The notes: generated by a model not told the origin, from the sequence alone. A DNA stretch of 57,741 nt from Desulforudis sp. (GCA_003604975.1 QZIR01000047.1:1-57741); one strand, 5' to 3'; positions 23,247 to 31,945 are shown, counted from the stretch's first letter. A program made the numbers and translations.

Positions 23247-25994
23247 CTAACTTACTGCCTTTAAATTCACAGTCGGCTTAATCGCCCTCGCCTTTCTCAT
23301 GGCCGCGCCCGCGTCATTTTCCCTCCCCACCTTTTTTAACCAGTCCCCGTAAGCGGCCCAGGCTTGGTAATCTGCCGGGTTGGCGGCCAGGTAGATTACG
23401 TAGGCCTTCAGCCCTTCCTCGATCCGGCCCAGGCCGGCTTTGAGGTCGCCTAGGCGCGGCAGGAAATGATCGTACTGGTCGGTCTTCGCCATAGCCGCGC
23501 CGATCTCGGTCAAGCCGCCCTCGACGTCGCCGGTTTTGAGCAGCACCAGGCCCAGTTCATAGCGGAAGGCGTGCGCCTCCGGATTTACCTCAACCAGCCG
23601 CCTGTATTCAACCGCTGACTCCTCGTTGCGCTCGACGTATTGCAGGGCCGTAGCTAGACCCCAGCGGGCCTCAATCCGCTCGGGATACAGGCCGACCGCC
23701 TCCTGGAGTTTTTTCAGGGCCGCCGCGAAATCCTTTTCGTCCCGTCCCAATCGTTGCGCCTCCTCGATTAGTTCGTTGTACCGAATCTTTTTGATCGTCT
23801 CGGGCGATTCTTCTTTTTCTCGGCGCAGGGCCTCGTCAATGGCCCGGTCCCGGGCCTCGGTCGCCTTGGCCAGAACCTCGGCCGCCCTCTGGTCCTCCGG
23901 ATTTTCCCTCAAGGCCCGTTGAGCGTCCAAAAGCGGGTGAGCGAAGTTGCCGCGTTCGAGATACTTTTCCGCGTCGGACAGGTCCACCGGCGCTTGATTC
24001 GGCGGCGCCAGGGCTTCCACCCCGCGCGCCCGGTAATCTTTGAGCAGACCCAGCGACGTCTCGTAATCGCCGCGCAGGGTCTCGACCGCGGTCTTGGCCG
24101 CGCTCAAGGCCACCCGGCACCGGGTTGTCCGGGTCAACAGGTCGTCCTGGTTGCGGACGATTTCAGCCGTGGAAAACTTGCCCCTGGTCTTAAAGGCCCT
24201 CGAGGCAATGGCCCGGTTGGCCCCCACCATGGATACGTTGATCAAGGGCATCCTGGCCGCGGCCTGCTGGGCGGCCATGGCGAACTGGTAGTTTTTGTCC
24301 AGCAGCGTTTTCAAGCCGGGCCGTCCGGCTTGCCGCGCCTGTCTTTCCAGCCCCCGGCAGGTGGCCAGGCCCAGCCGGGCGTTTTTCCGGATTTCCTCCA
24401 GGGTCTTCAATTCCCGCTCGAGGACCTCGACGGCCCGCTTCGCCAACTGGTCGCCGTCCGGCGCCGGCGTCAGCAACGGCTCCAGCTGGTCGCGGTCTAT
24501 AGGCCGCTGGCAGTATTTTTCTACGGCCTGCCTCAAGGTCATTTGCTTGGCGCCCCGAATTTTGGCCCCGCCTTCCGTGGCGTTGAAGATCGTGGCCCGG
24601 GTGTTGGCGATCATGGTCTCGAAAACGGTCAAAAACGAAGCCAGCCCGACATTGGTTAACACCGGCTCGCCGAAATAGCCCGGCGTCCTGACCACATGAC
24701 CCATTGAATGTCCGTCGGGATATGCGGTCAGGTGGCTCCGGGGATCATCCACCCGCCACCTGATCTCACCGTCCGGCCGGACCTCGACGCTCCCGGCCGT
24801 GTCGGCCTGGTCAAAATGGCTGCGGTCGGTCAGGGCCAGGTCCTGGCCGATCATGATGATCGGGTCACAGCCCAGGTGCCGGGCCAGGGCCAAGGCCGTG
24901 TGCGCCACTGAGCCGCCTTGTTCCAAAAAACCCTTGCCGGCCAGGAGTCCCGAGACCGAATCTTCCAGGCCGGGCACGGGCGTGGCCACGATGAATTTGG
25001 GGCCGCGATATTCTTTGAGCAGCCGGGTGTAGGTGCGGTTGAGGCAGACCAGGGGGACGTCTCCGTCGGTCAGCCCGTCCAAGTGACTCCAGTTGACCTC
25101 GCCGAAATCCACGGTGCAGATGAAGTCAGGTTTGACGCCGTAGGCCAGGAGCGGCCGCAGGGCCTGGGCCACGGCCACGATCACCGCCCGGCCCTGGACC
25201 TCCCGCAGCACGTGGATGTTTTTAGCCAGGGACGGCCCGGTGCTGACCGTGATGGCCGGCGCGTGAGCGAACAGCCCTTCGAGCTCGGCCACGCCCCGGT
25301 GCCGGATGACGTAGGGCAGGCCCTGCACGTCGTTCTTGGCCAGTTGCAGCCCGGCCCCGACCACCGTACCGGTGTTGCAAGCCATCTGGTTCAAGGCCTC
25401 AGTGGTGTACCTGGTTAATTCTTCGTAAACGCCGCGCTTGGCCTTGGTGTAACCCTCGATGATCAGGTTCCACTGGTTGACCACGTTCAGCGTCTCGGCC
25501 AGACCCAGGTGGTAAGCGATCTCCTCTTTGCCCGGCGCAGAGATCATCAGGGACCAGTCCAGCAAATGCCGGCGGTAATCGTATTGCGCCAGGGCCCGGC
25601 GGATGATCTCGGCCGCGGGCTCGATGACGATGACCCGGTGGCCGCGTTCCATTTTTCGGAGTACGATCCGGACCAGGTAGCCCAGGCCAAACCCCACGGC
25701 AATGGTCGCCGCGTCTTGCGGCGTCGGGTGAGCCTCGGCCTCGGCCTTGGGCTTGATCCACGGGTCTTCCAGGTCGTAGGCCGCCGTCTTGCGGCTGCCG
25801 TCATGGATCAGCAGGTTGGGCGAACCGTTGTTTGACCGGATGGACTCGACCCAGTCCGCGCCTGGCTCGCTTTGAATCCAGGCGGCCAGGTTGGGGTTGA
25901 CCTTGGCCAGGGCGGCCAAATTCCGCGCCAGCATCTTTTGCCCCCGGCGCTCCGGCCCGGAGTTTTTGCTTGCTTTGTTGCGTCCTTTTCTCAT
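23247..25994 (-). CDS. Maf-type (DUF115) glycosyltransferase with TPR C-terminus
   Basis: This 915-residue protein of the motility-associated factor family would transfer nonulosonic acids onto flagellin or another acceptor. The DUF115 core includes AATIAVGFGLGYLVRIVLRKM, PAITVSTGPSLAKNIHVLRE, DFICTVDFGEVNWSHLDGL and GGSVAHTALALARHLGCDPIIMIGQDLAL. About 230 C-terminal residues form TPR-like repeats (ALKKLQEAVGLYPERIEARWGLATAL and following). It is the last gene of the minus-strand operon, directly after the sugar-building enzymes, which fits use of their CMP-sugar. It is long for the family because of the TPR part. Convergent with 22651. Confidence 0.85.
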   Translation of the reverse strand: MRKGRNKASKNSGPERRGQKMLARNLAALAKVNPNLAAWIQSEPGADWVESIRSNNGSPNLLIHDGSRKTAAYDLEDPWIKPKAEAEAHPTPQDAATIAVGFGLGYLVRIVLRKMERGHRVIVIEPAAEIIRRALAQYDYRRHLLDWSLMISAPGKEEIAYHLGLAETLNVVNQWNLIIEGYTKAKRGVYEELTRYTTEALNQMACNTGTVVGAGLQLAKNDVQGLPYVIRHRGVAELEGLFAHAPAITVSTGPSLAKNIHVLREVQGRAVIVAVAQALRPLLAYGVKPDFICTVDFGEVNWSHLDGLTDGDVPLVCLNRTYTRLLKEYRGPKFIVATPVPGLEDSVSGLLAGKGFLEQGGSVAHTALALARHLGCDPIIMIGQDLALTDRSHFDQADTAGSVEVRPDGEIRWRVDDPRSHLTAYPDGHSMGHVVRTPGYFGEPVLTNVGLASFLTVFETMIANTRATIFNATEGGAKIRGAKQMTLRQAVEKYCQRPIDRDQLEPLLTPAPDGDQLAKRAVEVLERELKTLEEIRKNARLGLATCRGLERQARQAGRPGLKTLLDKNYQFAMAAQQAAARMPLINVSMVGANRAIASRAFKTRGKFSTAEIVRNQDDLLTRTTRCRVALSAAKTAVETLRGDYETSLGLLKDYRARGVEALAPPNQAPVDLSDAEKYLERGNFAHPLLDAQRALRENPEDQRAAEVLAKATEARDRAIDEALRREKEESPETIKKIRYNELIEEAQRLGRDEKDFAAALKKLQEAVGLYPERIEARWGLATALQYVERNEESAVEYRRLVEVNPEAHAFRYELGLVLLKTGDVEGGLTEIGAAMAKTDQYDHFLPRLGDLKAGLGRIEEGLKAYVIYLAANPADYQAWAAYGDWLKKVGRENDAGAAMRKARAIKPTVNLKAVS

Positions 25995-25995
25995 T

Positions 25996-26580
25996 TTATT
26001 TCTCTTTCCTGGCCCAATCCGCCCGGAGCAGTCCGTAGGCGATGATGCTCACGTATTCGCCGTCCAGAAACATGCCCTGCCTGAAAACCCCTTCCTCTTT
26101 GAAGCCTAGTTTCAAGGCCAGGTTGCGCATGCCGGCGTTGGTCGCGGCCGTGCCGGTCCAGATGCGGTTGAGATTAAGCCGCCGGAAGCCGTGCTTGATC
26201 AACAATCGCCCGGCTTCGTACCCGATTCCTTGACCCCAGTACTTGCTTTCGCCGATGATCACGGCGAACTCGGCCGACCGGTAAATCCAGTTGATGGATT
26301 GGAGTGAGATGTTGCCGATGTGGCGGGTTGCGTTCATCGGCTGACCGTCGGGCCGGACCTTGGCCTCAATGGCCAGCACCAGCCGGTCGTCCGCTTCCAG
26401 GCCGGCCAGGAAGGCCCCGAGTTTGGCCTCGGTGTACGGAAAAAGCCCGTGGCTGTTGAATTTGGTTACCTGGGCGTCGTGAAACCAGCGCTGGTAATTG
26501 CCGTCCGGATTCAGGGCGTCTTCCCGCGTGAACGGCCGGAGAATGATCCTTTCGGTTTCATACATGGCTGCCCCGTTCAT
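25996..26580 (-). CDS. GNAT N-acetyltransferase (PseH/LegH-like role)
   Basis: This is a 194-residue GCN5-type acetyltransferase. ERIILRPFTREDA, GNISLQSINWIYRSAEFAVIIGESKYWGQGIGYEA and NAGMRNLALKLGFKEEGVFRQ are the usual strand/acyl-CoA-loop/helix elements, with GQGIGYEA as the CoA pyrophosphate loop. In this operon it would acetylate the amino sugar made by the aminotransferase. Its ATG overlaps the stop of the dehydratase gene. Confidence 0.82.
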   Translation of the reverse strand: MNGAAMYETERIILRPFTREDALNPDGNYQRWFHDAQVTKFNSHGLFPYTEAKLGAFLAGLEADDRLVLAIEAKVRPDGQPMNATRHIGNISLQSINWIYRSAEFAVIIGESKYWGQGIGYEAGRLLIKHGFRRLNLNRIWTGTAATNAGMRNLALKLGFKEEGVFRQGMFLDGEYVSIIAYGLLRADWARKEK

Positions 26581-27560
26581 TGCGGCGCCTCCTCGAGCAT
26601 TTCGCGCAACTCCTCCACGGTCAGATACGGCCCGTTGCGGTCGCTGGTGTAGGACCAGTCCAAATCCGGATTACGCCTGGCCGGCTCCCGGCTCGGCCGG
26701 ATGACGTAGGCCTCGCCCTCGTCGGTCGTGTCGCGGCTTTCCTCGGCCAGGATCAGGCACTCGGCCAGCTTTTCCCCCGGCCGGATGCCGATGATTTCCA
26801 TTTCCGCGCCCGGCGCCACGGCCGCGACCAGGTCAACCACCCTCATGCTGCGCATTTTCGGGACAAAGATTTCCCCGCCCTCCATGCGTTTTACGCAGCG
26901 CAACAAAAAGGCGACCACTTGCGGGAGGGTGATCCAGAACCGGGTCATGCGGACGTCCGTGACCTGGACCCGGCCCGTCTCCCTGGCCTGCTTCTGGAAT
27001 AGGGGCGCCACCGACCCCCGGCTGCCGACCACGTTACCGTAGCGGCAGCAGGAAAACCTCGGAAATCGATGCAAGCCAAGGCCTTTGCTGTAGATGTTGC
27101 CGTGAATGAACAGCTTTTCGGCGCAAAGCTTGGTCGCCCCGTACAAATTGACCGGCGCCACGGCCTTGTCCGTGGTCACGTTGAGCACCCGCTTGACCCC
27201 GCAGTCCACGGCCGCGTTGATGACGTTCTGCGCGCCCAGGACGTTGGTCTTACAGGCCTCCTCGGGGTCGTTTTCACAGGCCGGCACGTGCTTCATGGCC
27301 GCGGCGTGAAAGACCACGTCCACGCCCTCCATGGCCCGTTTCAGCCGTGGCCCGTCCCGCACGTCGCCGATGAGAAAGGCCACGTCCGTCCGTGGTGCGG
27401 CGGGCAGGTCCTGCTTCATCTGCCACTGCTTGAGTTCGTCCCGTGAATAGATGCGCAGGCCTCGGGGCGGATGAGGCATAGCCAGCAGCTTGTTCGTCAA
27501 GGCCTTGCCCAGTGATCCCGTGCCGCCGGTGATCAAAATTTCGGTTTCGTCCCAGTCCAT
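26577..27560 (-). CDS. UDP-N-acetylhexosamine 4,6-dehydratase (PseB/LegB-like)
   Basis: This is a 327-residue short-chain dehydrogenase-type enzyme, the first committed step of pseudaminic/legionaminic acid synthesis. It shows the NAD(P) site ITGGTGSLGKALTNKLL, the HAAAMKHVPACENDPEEACKTNVLGAQNV segment, the catalytic TTDKAVAPVNLYGATKLCAEKLF and PGEKLAECLI, as in PseB/FlaA1-type soluble dehydratases. Whether it also epimerises C5 (PseB) or not (LegB) cannot be told by eye. The gene is coupled to the small gene upstream (TAATG). Confidence 0.88.
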   Translation of the reverse strand: MDWDETEILITGGTGSLGKALTNKLLAMPHPPRGLRIYSRDELKQWQMKQDLPAAPRTDVAFLIGDVRDGPRLKRAMEGVDVVFHAAAMKHVPACENDPEEACKTNVLGAQNVINAAVDCGVKRVLNVTTDKAVAPVNLYGATKLCAEKLFIHGNIYSKGLGLHRFPRFSCCRYGNVVGSRGSVAPLFQKQARETGRVQVTDVRMTRFWITLPQVVAFLLRCVKRMEGGEIFVPKMRSMRVVDLVAAVAPGAEMEIIGIRPGEKLAECLILAEESRDTTDEGEAYVIRPSREPARRNPDLDWSYTSDRNGPYLTVEELREMLEEAPQ

Positions 27561-27754
27561 TACGGTCTGCCCTCGCTAAGTTTTTCGGTCCTCTCGTTTA
27601 TTTGCCGGTCGCAGTCCTTGATTTTCTTCAGGATGGCCCGGGCTTCCTCGGGTTTTTCCCGGAAGGCCAGTCGCACCAGGTCCATCCAGTGTTTATTGTT
27701 TTGCTCCCGGATGGCCTGGATGTCGTCAATCAGGCGAGCGTCCGCCGGATTCAC
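27560..27754 (-). CDS. Small helical protein in the nonulosonate operon
   Basis: This is a 64-residue product. GTG 27754 overlaps the stop of the NeuB-like gene (GTGA), which is a better start than the longer in-frame reading. The sequence DDIQAIREQNNKHWMDLVRLAF and EEARAILKKIKDCDRQINER resembles small conserved proteins I associate with nonulosonate gene clusters. It may be a regulatory or scaffolding subunit. Function unknown. Confidence 0.65.
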   Translation of the reverse strand: MNPADARLIDDIQAIREQNNKHWMDLVRLAFREKPEEARAILKKIKDCDRQINERTEKLSEGRP

Positions 27755-28590
27755 GGCTTTACCGTCGGTCGCCGGCCCGTGAGCGGATCGGTCCGCAGGT
27801 GCGCCAGGTCCCGGTCGGTCGGCGCGCACGATCTGTCCGGGCCTTTATCCGCCGCCCTGAAATCTTTTACCGCCCGGATCGCCCTTTGAAGTTCGCTGGC
27901 GGGCCAGCAATGCCCGTGCCCGATTTCCCGCCCCTGGCCGTCGTCCAGGTCCAAATGCACCTCGATCATCCGCGCGCCCAGGCTCGCCGCGCCGCAAAGC
28001 ACGCCGATCGAGGCCGTGTGATCGGACCAGCCGGCCGGCACGGGACGAAAGGCGCTCTGCAAATAGGCTATCCGCCACAGGTTGGCCTCTTCCGGCTTGG
28101 CCGGGTACCTGGACAGGCAATGCAGGATAAAGGTTTTTTCATGTCGGATACGTTCCGGCAAAAGGTCCAGCGCCGTTTTGATTTCATCGTTCGTGGCCAT
28201 GCCGGTGGACAGGATCAACGGCTTTTCCCTGGCCGCGCAGGCCAAGATCAAATCGTCCCAGAGAAGCTCATAGGAACCGATCTTGAAAAAATCCACGTGC
28301 GGGGTCAGCCGGTTCACCGCCTCGAGGTCAAAAGGCGTGCAGCCAAAGGTCAGGCCAGAGGCATGCGCAGCTCGCGCCAATTTCGGCAGCCATTCCGGCG
28401 GCAGTTCCCGTTCGTGCATTTTGTTTTGGGTTTCCTGGTCGCCCCATAGCCGGTCCGCCTTGAACAGCTGGAACTTGACCCCCCAGCAGCCGATCTCGGC
28501 CGCGGCCGCGATTAAACGCCGAGCCCGGTCCAGGGACTGGTTGTGGTTGGCCCCGATGTCCGCGATGAACTTGATGTCCCCGACCGTCAT
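27751..28590 (-). CDS. NeuB-family nonulosonic acid synthase, short form lacking SAF domain
   Basis: This 279-residue enzyme condenses phosphoenolpyruvate with an amino-hexose to give a nonulosonic acid. Core motifs are FIADIGANHNQSLDRARRLI, KFQLFKADRLW, FGCTPFDLEAVN, FFKIGSYELLWDDLI and KPLILSTGMAT, then PAGWSDHTASIGV and MIEVHLDLDD. Typical NeuB/PseI/LegI proteins run to about 340-350 residues with a C-terminal SAF (antifreeze-like) domain. This one ends about where that domain would start, so substrate closure may differ or be supplied by another protein. GGAGGG precedes the ATG. Confidence 0.85.
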   Translation of the reverse strand: MTVGDIKFIADIGANHNQSLDRARRLIAAAAEIGCWGVKFQLFKADRLWGDQETQNKMHERELPPEWLPKLARAAHASGLTFGCTPFDLEAVNRLTPHVDFFKIGSYELLWDDLILACAAREKPLILSTGMATNDEIKTALDLLPERIRHEKTFILHCLSRYPAKPEEANLWRIAYLQSAFRPVPAGWSDHTASIGVLCGAASLGARMIEVHLDLDDGQGREIGHGHCWPASELQRAIRAVKDFRAADKGPDRSCAPTDRDLAHLRTDPLTGRRPTVKP

Positions 28591-29903
28591 CGCAGTTCCC
28601 TCCGGTTTTCCCAGGCCTTGATAAAGGCGTTGGTCAAGTCGTCGATCTCGGACTTCTTTATCCCCGGCGCGATCAGGCGGTGCAGAAACAGTTTGTCCCG
28701 CCACAGCCACTCGGCCGTCGGGCACAGGCCTTCCTGATAAAAATCTTCCTTGCCTTTTAGGGCCGGATGCTCGCAGGCGCGGAACAAAGGCATCAGGTAA
28801 ATCGGCTTGATATAGCCACAGCTCAGCGATCGGCCGCCGCCCAGTTCGGCCTTGACCGCCGCGATGAAGCGGTCCCGATGCAGGCCGTCGGCCTCTTCGG
28901 CCCGCCATTTCATGGCCTGGACGTAAAATGTGTGGCGGCACCACTCCCGGACGTTCGTGAGTTCAATGGCCGGCAGTCCAGCCAGGGCGCGCTCGATCCG
29001 CCTGACGTTTTCGGTCCGTTGATAAATGAGTTCGGTGATGCGTTCGAGTTGCGAACCGATGATGGCCGCCTGGATTTCCGTCATTCTCAGGTTGTAACCG
29101 ACCAGGCCGACCAGAAAGGGATCGCCGGGCCACTGGGCCGCGTCGTCCATGCCGTTGTAGACCGCCTCAGCGTGGTTGGCCAGCAGGCGGCAGCGCAGGG
29201 CCAGTTTTGTATCATTGGTCGCCAGCAGGCCGCCTTCGCCGCAGGTTAGGTGCTTGCCCTGGTTGAAGGAAAAGACGCCGATGTCTCCCAGCGCGCCGGC
29301 GTAGTAGTTTTTCAGGTTTCGCACCTGGCCGTCTTCGGGCGGCGGGGACCAAAACGAACCGACAGCCTGGGCCGCGTCCTCGATGACGTACAGGCCGTAC
29401 TGTTCAGCCAGGGCGCGGACGGCCGGCCAGTCATGCGGCTGGCCGAACAGGTCAACCACCAGGATGGCCTTGGTCCTGGGCGTGATCTTCTTTTCGATTG
29501 CCTTCGGGTCCAGGCAGAAACAGTCCGGCTCGATGTCGGCGAAGACCGGCGTCGCCCCCCAGATCAGCGGCGCCGTGGCCGAGCAGGTCATGGACCAGGG
29601 CGAAACGATGACCTCGTCGCCGGGCGAAAGGCCAATCGCCCCGCAGGCCACGATCAGCCCGCTGGTGGCGCTGTTCAAAGCCAGGACGTGCCTAACCCCG
29701 ATTTTTCCCGCCCAGGTTTGTTCCAGGGCCTGGACCTCGGGGCCACCGTAAAACTCGGCCACCCAGTTGCCCCGGTACCCGGATAAAAGGCCGCGCTCCA
29801 GCACCCGCAGGGCTGCTTGTGCATCCGCGCCGCTGATCGGGTTGGGTTCCGGGATGTCCTTGTCTCGAATCGGCCGGCCGCCGTTGATCGCCAGTTTACC
29901 CAT
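28587..29903 (-). CDS. DegT/DnrJ/EryC1-family sugar aminotransferase (PseC/LegC-like)
   Basis: This 438-residue PLP enzyme would aminate the 4-keto sugar from the dehydratase. Motifs are the start KLAINGGRPIRD, VRHVLALNSATSGLIVACGAIGL, the PLP aspartate region YVIEDAAQAVGS and the lysine in FSFNQGKHLTCGEGGLL. ATG 29903 is preceded by GGGAGG, while an upstream reading has no ribosome-binding site. It overlaps the NeuB-like gene by ATGA. Confidence 0.88.
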   Translation of the reverse strand: MGKLAINGGRPIRDKDIPEPNPISGADAQAALRVLERGLLSGYRGNWVAEFYGGPEVQALEQTWAGKIGVRHVLALNSATSGLIVACGAIGLSPGDEVIVSPWSMTCSATAPLIWGATPVFADIEPDCFCLDPKAIEKKITPRTKAILVVDLFGQPHDWPAVRALAEQYGLYVIEDAAQAVGSFWSPPPEDGQVRNLKNYYAGALGDIGVFSFNQGKHLTCGEGGLLATNDTKLALRCRLLANHAEAVYNGMDDAAQWPGDPFLVGLVGYNLRMTEIQAAIIGSQLERITELIYQRTENVRRIERALAGLPAIELTNVREWCRHTFYVQAMKWRAEEADGLHRDRFIAAVKAELGGGRSLSCGYIKPIYLMPLFRACEHPALKGKEDFYQEGLCPTAEWLWRDKLFLHRLIAPGIKKSEIDDLTNAFIKAWENRRELR

Positions 29904-30889
29904 TATTTTCCTCCCTTTAAATTTTCCAGGATTTGATGAACCGCCGCGGCGTCTTCGCCGGTGCACCAGAGCGGCGCGCCGCGCTCGATATGGTCAAGAC
30001 CGTTTTGCAGCAGGTTAAGCAGGGCCGTGCCGAGCTCGGTCGGCCGGGTTGATCCGTGCCCGGGCAAGGTCAAGTAGTCGCCGTAGACCGGCTCCGGCTC
30101 GGGCTGGTATGTCGTCACTTGCAGGCCGTGGTCGCGAAACACCACGCGACCCCTTTCCGCTAAAATGTCTATTTCAAAGACCGAATATTTCCGGCCGTCC
30201 GCCGGCGTCAGGAAGACGTGCGGGCAAAGGTCAAAGGCGGCGTGAACCGCCCAGGTCGGGTCTTCCCGGGCGCGATCTTTCTGAAAGTAAGCCAAGGGCG
30301 AAAGGACCTGCCCGCCTTTAAATTCCCCGAACAGAAACCTCGTCAGGTCGAAAGCGTGGCAGCCTTCGTGGACTAGGCCCCGCGTGTAGATGACCCGGCA
30401 TTGCCAGACCCGGCCCAGTGCCCCGTCGTCGCCCGCGGAGATGTCCTTCCGCAGCCGCTGGACCTCGGGGTCGAACCGGCGGATGTAGTCCACCAGCAGC
30501 GGAATATTTTCCTGCCTGAACATCCGGGCGATGATTTGGGCCTCGCCGGCCGACTCGCCCAAAGGCTTTTCCGTGATGATCAGCTTGGGGCTGTGCTCGT
30601 TGGTCGCCCGCATCAAGACGTCCAAATGCGTGTTGGTGGGCGTGGCCACGATCAGGATGTCGGCCCGGGCCGCTTCCTCCAGGTCGCAAGCATGGCCGCC
30701 CCACCTGGCCGCGGCCGCCCTGGCCTTGGCCGGATCAACGTCCACGAAAAAGATCGGCCCGATTCGCGGGTGCGCGTACAGGGCGTGGGCGTGGGTCAGG
30801 ATTTTGGGTGACTCCGGGCTGTCGTACTTAAGCGGCTTCAAGGCGCCGATGGACCCGCACCCGATGACCGCGGCCGAATAGCTGGTCAT
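29903..30889 (-). CDS. Gfo/Idh/MocA-family oxidoreductase
   Basis: This is a 328-residue NAD(P)-dependent sugar oxidoreductase. The N-terminal Rossmann motif is AAVIGCGSIGALK, then FVDVDPAKARAAAARWG, DILIVATPTNTHLDVLMRA and the family EKPLGESAGEA motif. It is not part of the standard pseudaminic or legionaminic acid routes, so it may modify the sugar before condensation or the final product. Coupled to the aminotransferase gene (TAATG). Confidence 0.85.
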   Translation of the reverse strand: MTSYSAAVIGCGSIGALKPLKYDSPESPKILTHAHALYAHPRIGPIFFVDVDPAKARAAAARWGGHACDLEEAARADILIVATPTNTHLDVLMRATNEHSPKLIITEKPLGESAGEAQIIARMFRQENIPLLVDYIRRFDPEVQRLRKDISAGDDGALGRVWQCRVIYTRGLVHEGCHAFDLTRFLFGEFKGGQVLSPLAYFQKDRAREDPTWAVHAAFDLCPHVFLTPADGRKYSVFEIDILAERGRVVFRDHGLQVTTYQPEPEPVYGDYLTLPGHGSTRPTELGTALLNLLQNGLDHIERGAPLWCTGEDAAAVHQILENLKGGK

Positions 30890-30890
30890 G

Positions 30891-31703
30891 TCAACCCTCT
30901 CCCGGCGTCTTGCGCCGTATGAATTTGTTGATCGCCGCCAGGTGCGGCTTTCGACGCAGCAGGGCGATGACCTGCTCGGCCGAGGCGTCCCATGGGAAAA
31001 TTTCGCGAAAAATTCTGTCCAGCAGAGTCAGGTCCGCCGGCTCGTCCAGAGTCAAGCCCAGGTCGGGCCAAAACATTTCCGGCGGCGCGCTCCAGTTGAC
31101 CAGGAGCCAGGGTCCGCGTTCAGGGTGCTGGGTGATGTTCCAGCCGACGTGGGACCGGTGCGGCCCCCGCACCACGGCGTCGATGCGTTCCAGGGCCGCG
31201 CGGTCGTAGACCTGGAGGTCGAACCCGTCCGGCCAGGTCCGCGTCAGGACGTTGGAAACGTAGACTTGTGCTTGGGCTTGGCCGGCGTTGAGGCGGTAGA
31301 GCCTGATCAGGTGGTCGATGTGGGCGGGATCGATCAGCGGGCAGTCGGCCGTGACCTCGACTATGGTTTCAATCTCATGGGCCCGGGCCGCCTCAAGCAC
31401 GCGGCTGAAGACGTCTTCCGGCTCAGGCCGGCGACAAACCAGGCAGCCCAGGCGCTCGGCCGATTCCTCAATGGCCTGGTCCTCGGTCTCGGTGGTCGTG
31501 GCCACGATGACCTGGTCAACCAGGTTGGCCCACTTGACGCGCTCGATCAGCCGCTCCAGGGCCGGCTTCCCGGCCAAGGGCAGCAAGACCTTGCCCGGCA
31601 GACGGGTCGACCCTATCCGGGCCTGGATAATGACGGCCGTCGATCCTGACGGCTCTGCCTCGTTTTTTGTGGTGGGATTATTCGCGATGTCTGCGCCTGT
31701 CAT
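30891..31703 (-). CDS. Cytidylyltransferase, SpsF / CMP-nonulosonate synthetase-like
   Basis: This 270-residue nucleotidyltransferase would activate the sugar acid with CTP. Signature: AVIIQARIGSTRLPGKVLLPLAGKP, then VIVATTTETEDQAIEE, EVTADCPLIDPAHIDHLI and HVGWNITQHPERGPW, as in SpsF-type proteins. I use ATG 31703, which has GGAG at proper spacing; the longer frame begins with TTG 31727. It is the first gene of the operon, about 50 bases downstream of a good promoter. Confidence 0.83.
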   Translation of the reverse strand: MTGADIANNPTTKNEAEPSGSTAVIIQARIGSTRLPGKVLLPLAGKPALERLIERVKWANLVDQVIVATTTETEDQAIEESAERLGCLVCRRPEPEDVFSRVLEAARAHEIETIVEVTADCPLIDPAHIDHLIRLYRLNAGQAQAQVYVSNVLTRTWPDGFDLQVYDRAALERIDAVVRGPHRSHVGWNITQHPERGPWLLVNWSAPPEMFWPDLGLTLDEPADLTLLDRIFREIFPWDASAEQVIALLRRKPHLAAINKFIRRKTPGEG

Positions 31704-31755
31704 GGTCTCCGCCACAACAAGCGACAAAGGGCCTGCGCCCCGGCTGGACGTAAGA

Positions 31756-31785
31756 ACACTACCCGAAATTATGCCTGGCTGTCAA
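31756..31785 (-). promoter_or_regulatory. Sigma70-like promoter of the glycan operon
   Basis: Read on the minus strand: TTGACA (31785-31780), 18-base spacer, TAGTGT (31761-31756). Predicted transcription starts near 31749, about 45 bases before the first ATG. It points away from attP, so the operon can be expressed from the prophage independently of lytic promoters. Confidence 0.65.
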
Positions 31786-31824
31786 CCCTTAAATTAAGCA
31801 CAATTATACTATAATTAAAACCGT

Positions 31825-31847
31825 GTAGTCCCCAAATGCAGTCCCCA
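31825..31847 (+). repeat. Integrase arm-type site, copy 1
   Basis: A 23-base sequence starting GTAGTCCCCAAATG and ending AGTCCCCA, itself a tandem pair of AGTCCCCA units. It recurs with one change at 32034-32056. The two copies flank the tRNA-derived core on either side in the same orientation, as arm-type integrase sites do. Confidence 0.75.
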
Positions 31848-31855
31848 ATATAAAA

Positions 31856-31886
31856 AGCGAGACAAGACCTATTGCCCTATCTCGCT
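31856..31886 (-). terminator. Rho-independent terminator carried with the tRNA fragment
   Basis: AGCGAGA (31856-31862) and TCTCGCT (31880-31886) form a stem. Read on the minus strand it is followed by TTTTTATATT. It sits just downstream of the tRNA-Pro 3' half, so it is probably the host tRNA terminator copied into attP, restoring a functional tRNA unit after integration. Confidence 0.65.
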
Positions 31887-31894
31887 GAATTTAC

Positions 31895-31945
31895 TGGTCG
31901 GGGCGGTCAGATTTGAACTGACGGCCTCCTGCTCCCAAAGCAGGG
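31895..31945 (-). other. attP core: 3' half of tRNA-Pro(TGG)
   Basis: Read on the minus strand, CCTGC-TTTGGGA-GCAGG is an anticodon arm with anticodon TGG. It is followed by a T arm (GTCAG, TTCAAAT, CTGAC) and the acceptor 3' end CGCCCCGACCA. No matching 5' half lies upstream (31946-32000), so this is not a whole tRNA gene. Such a fragment next to a tyrosine integrase is a classic attP core. Confidence 0.88.

Noticed and set aside
31895..31945. A full tRNA-Pro gene
   Set aside because: Only anticodon arm, T arm and acceptor 3' end are present; no D arm or 5' acceptor strand lies upstream.
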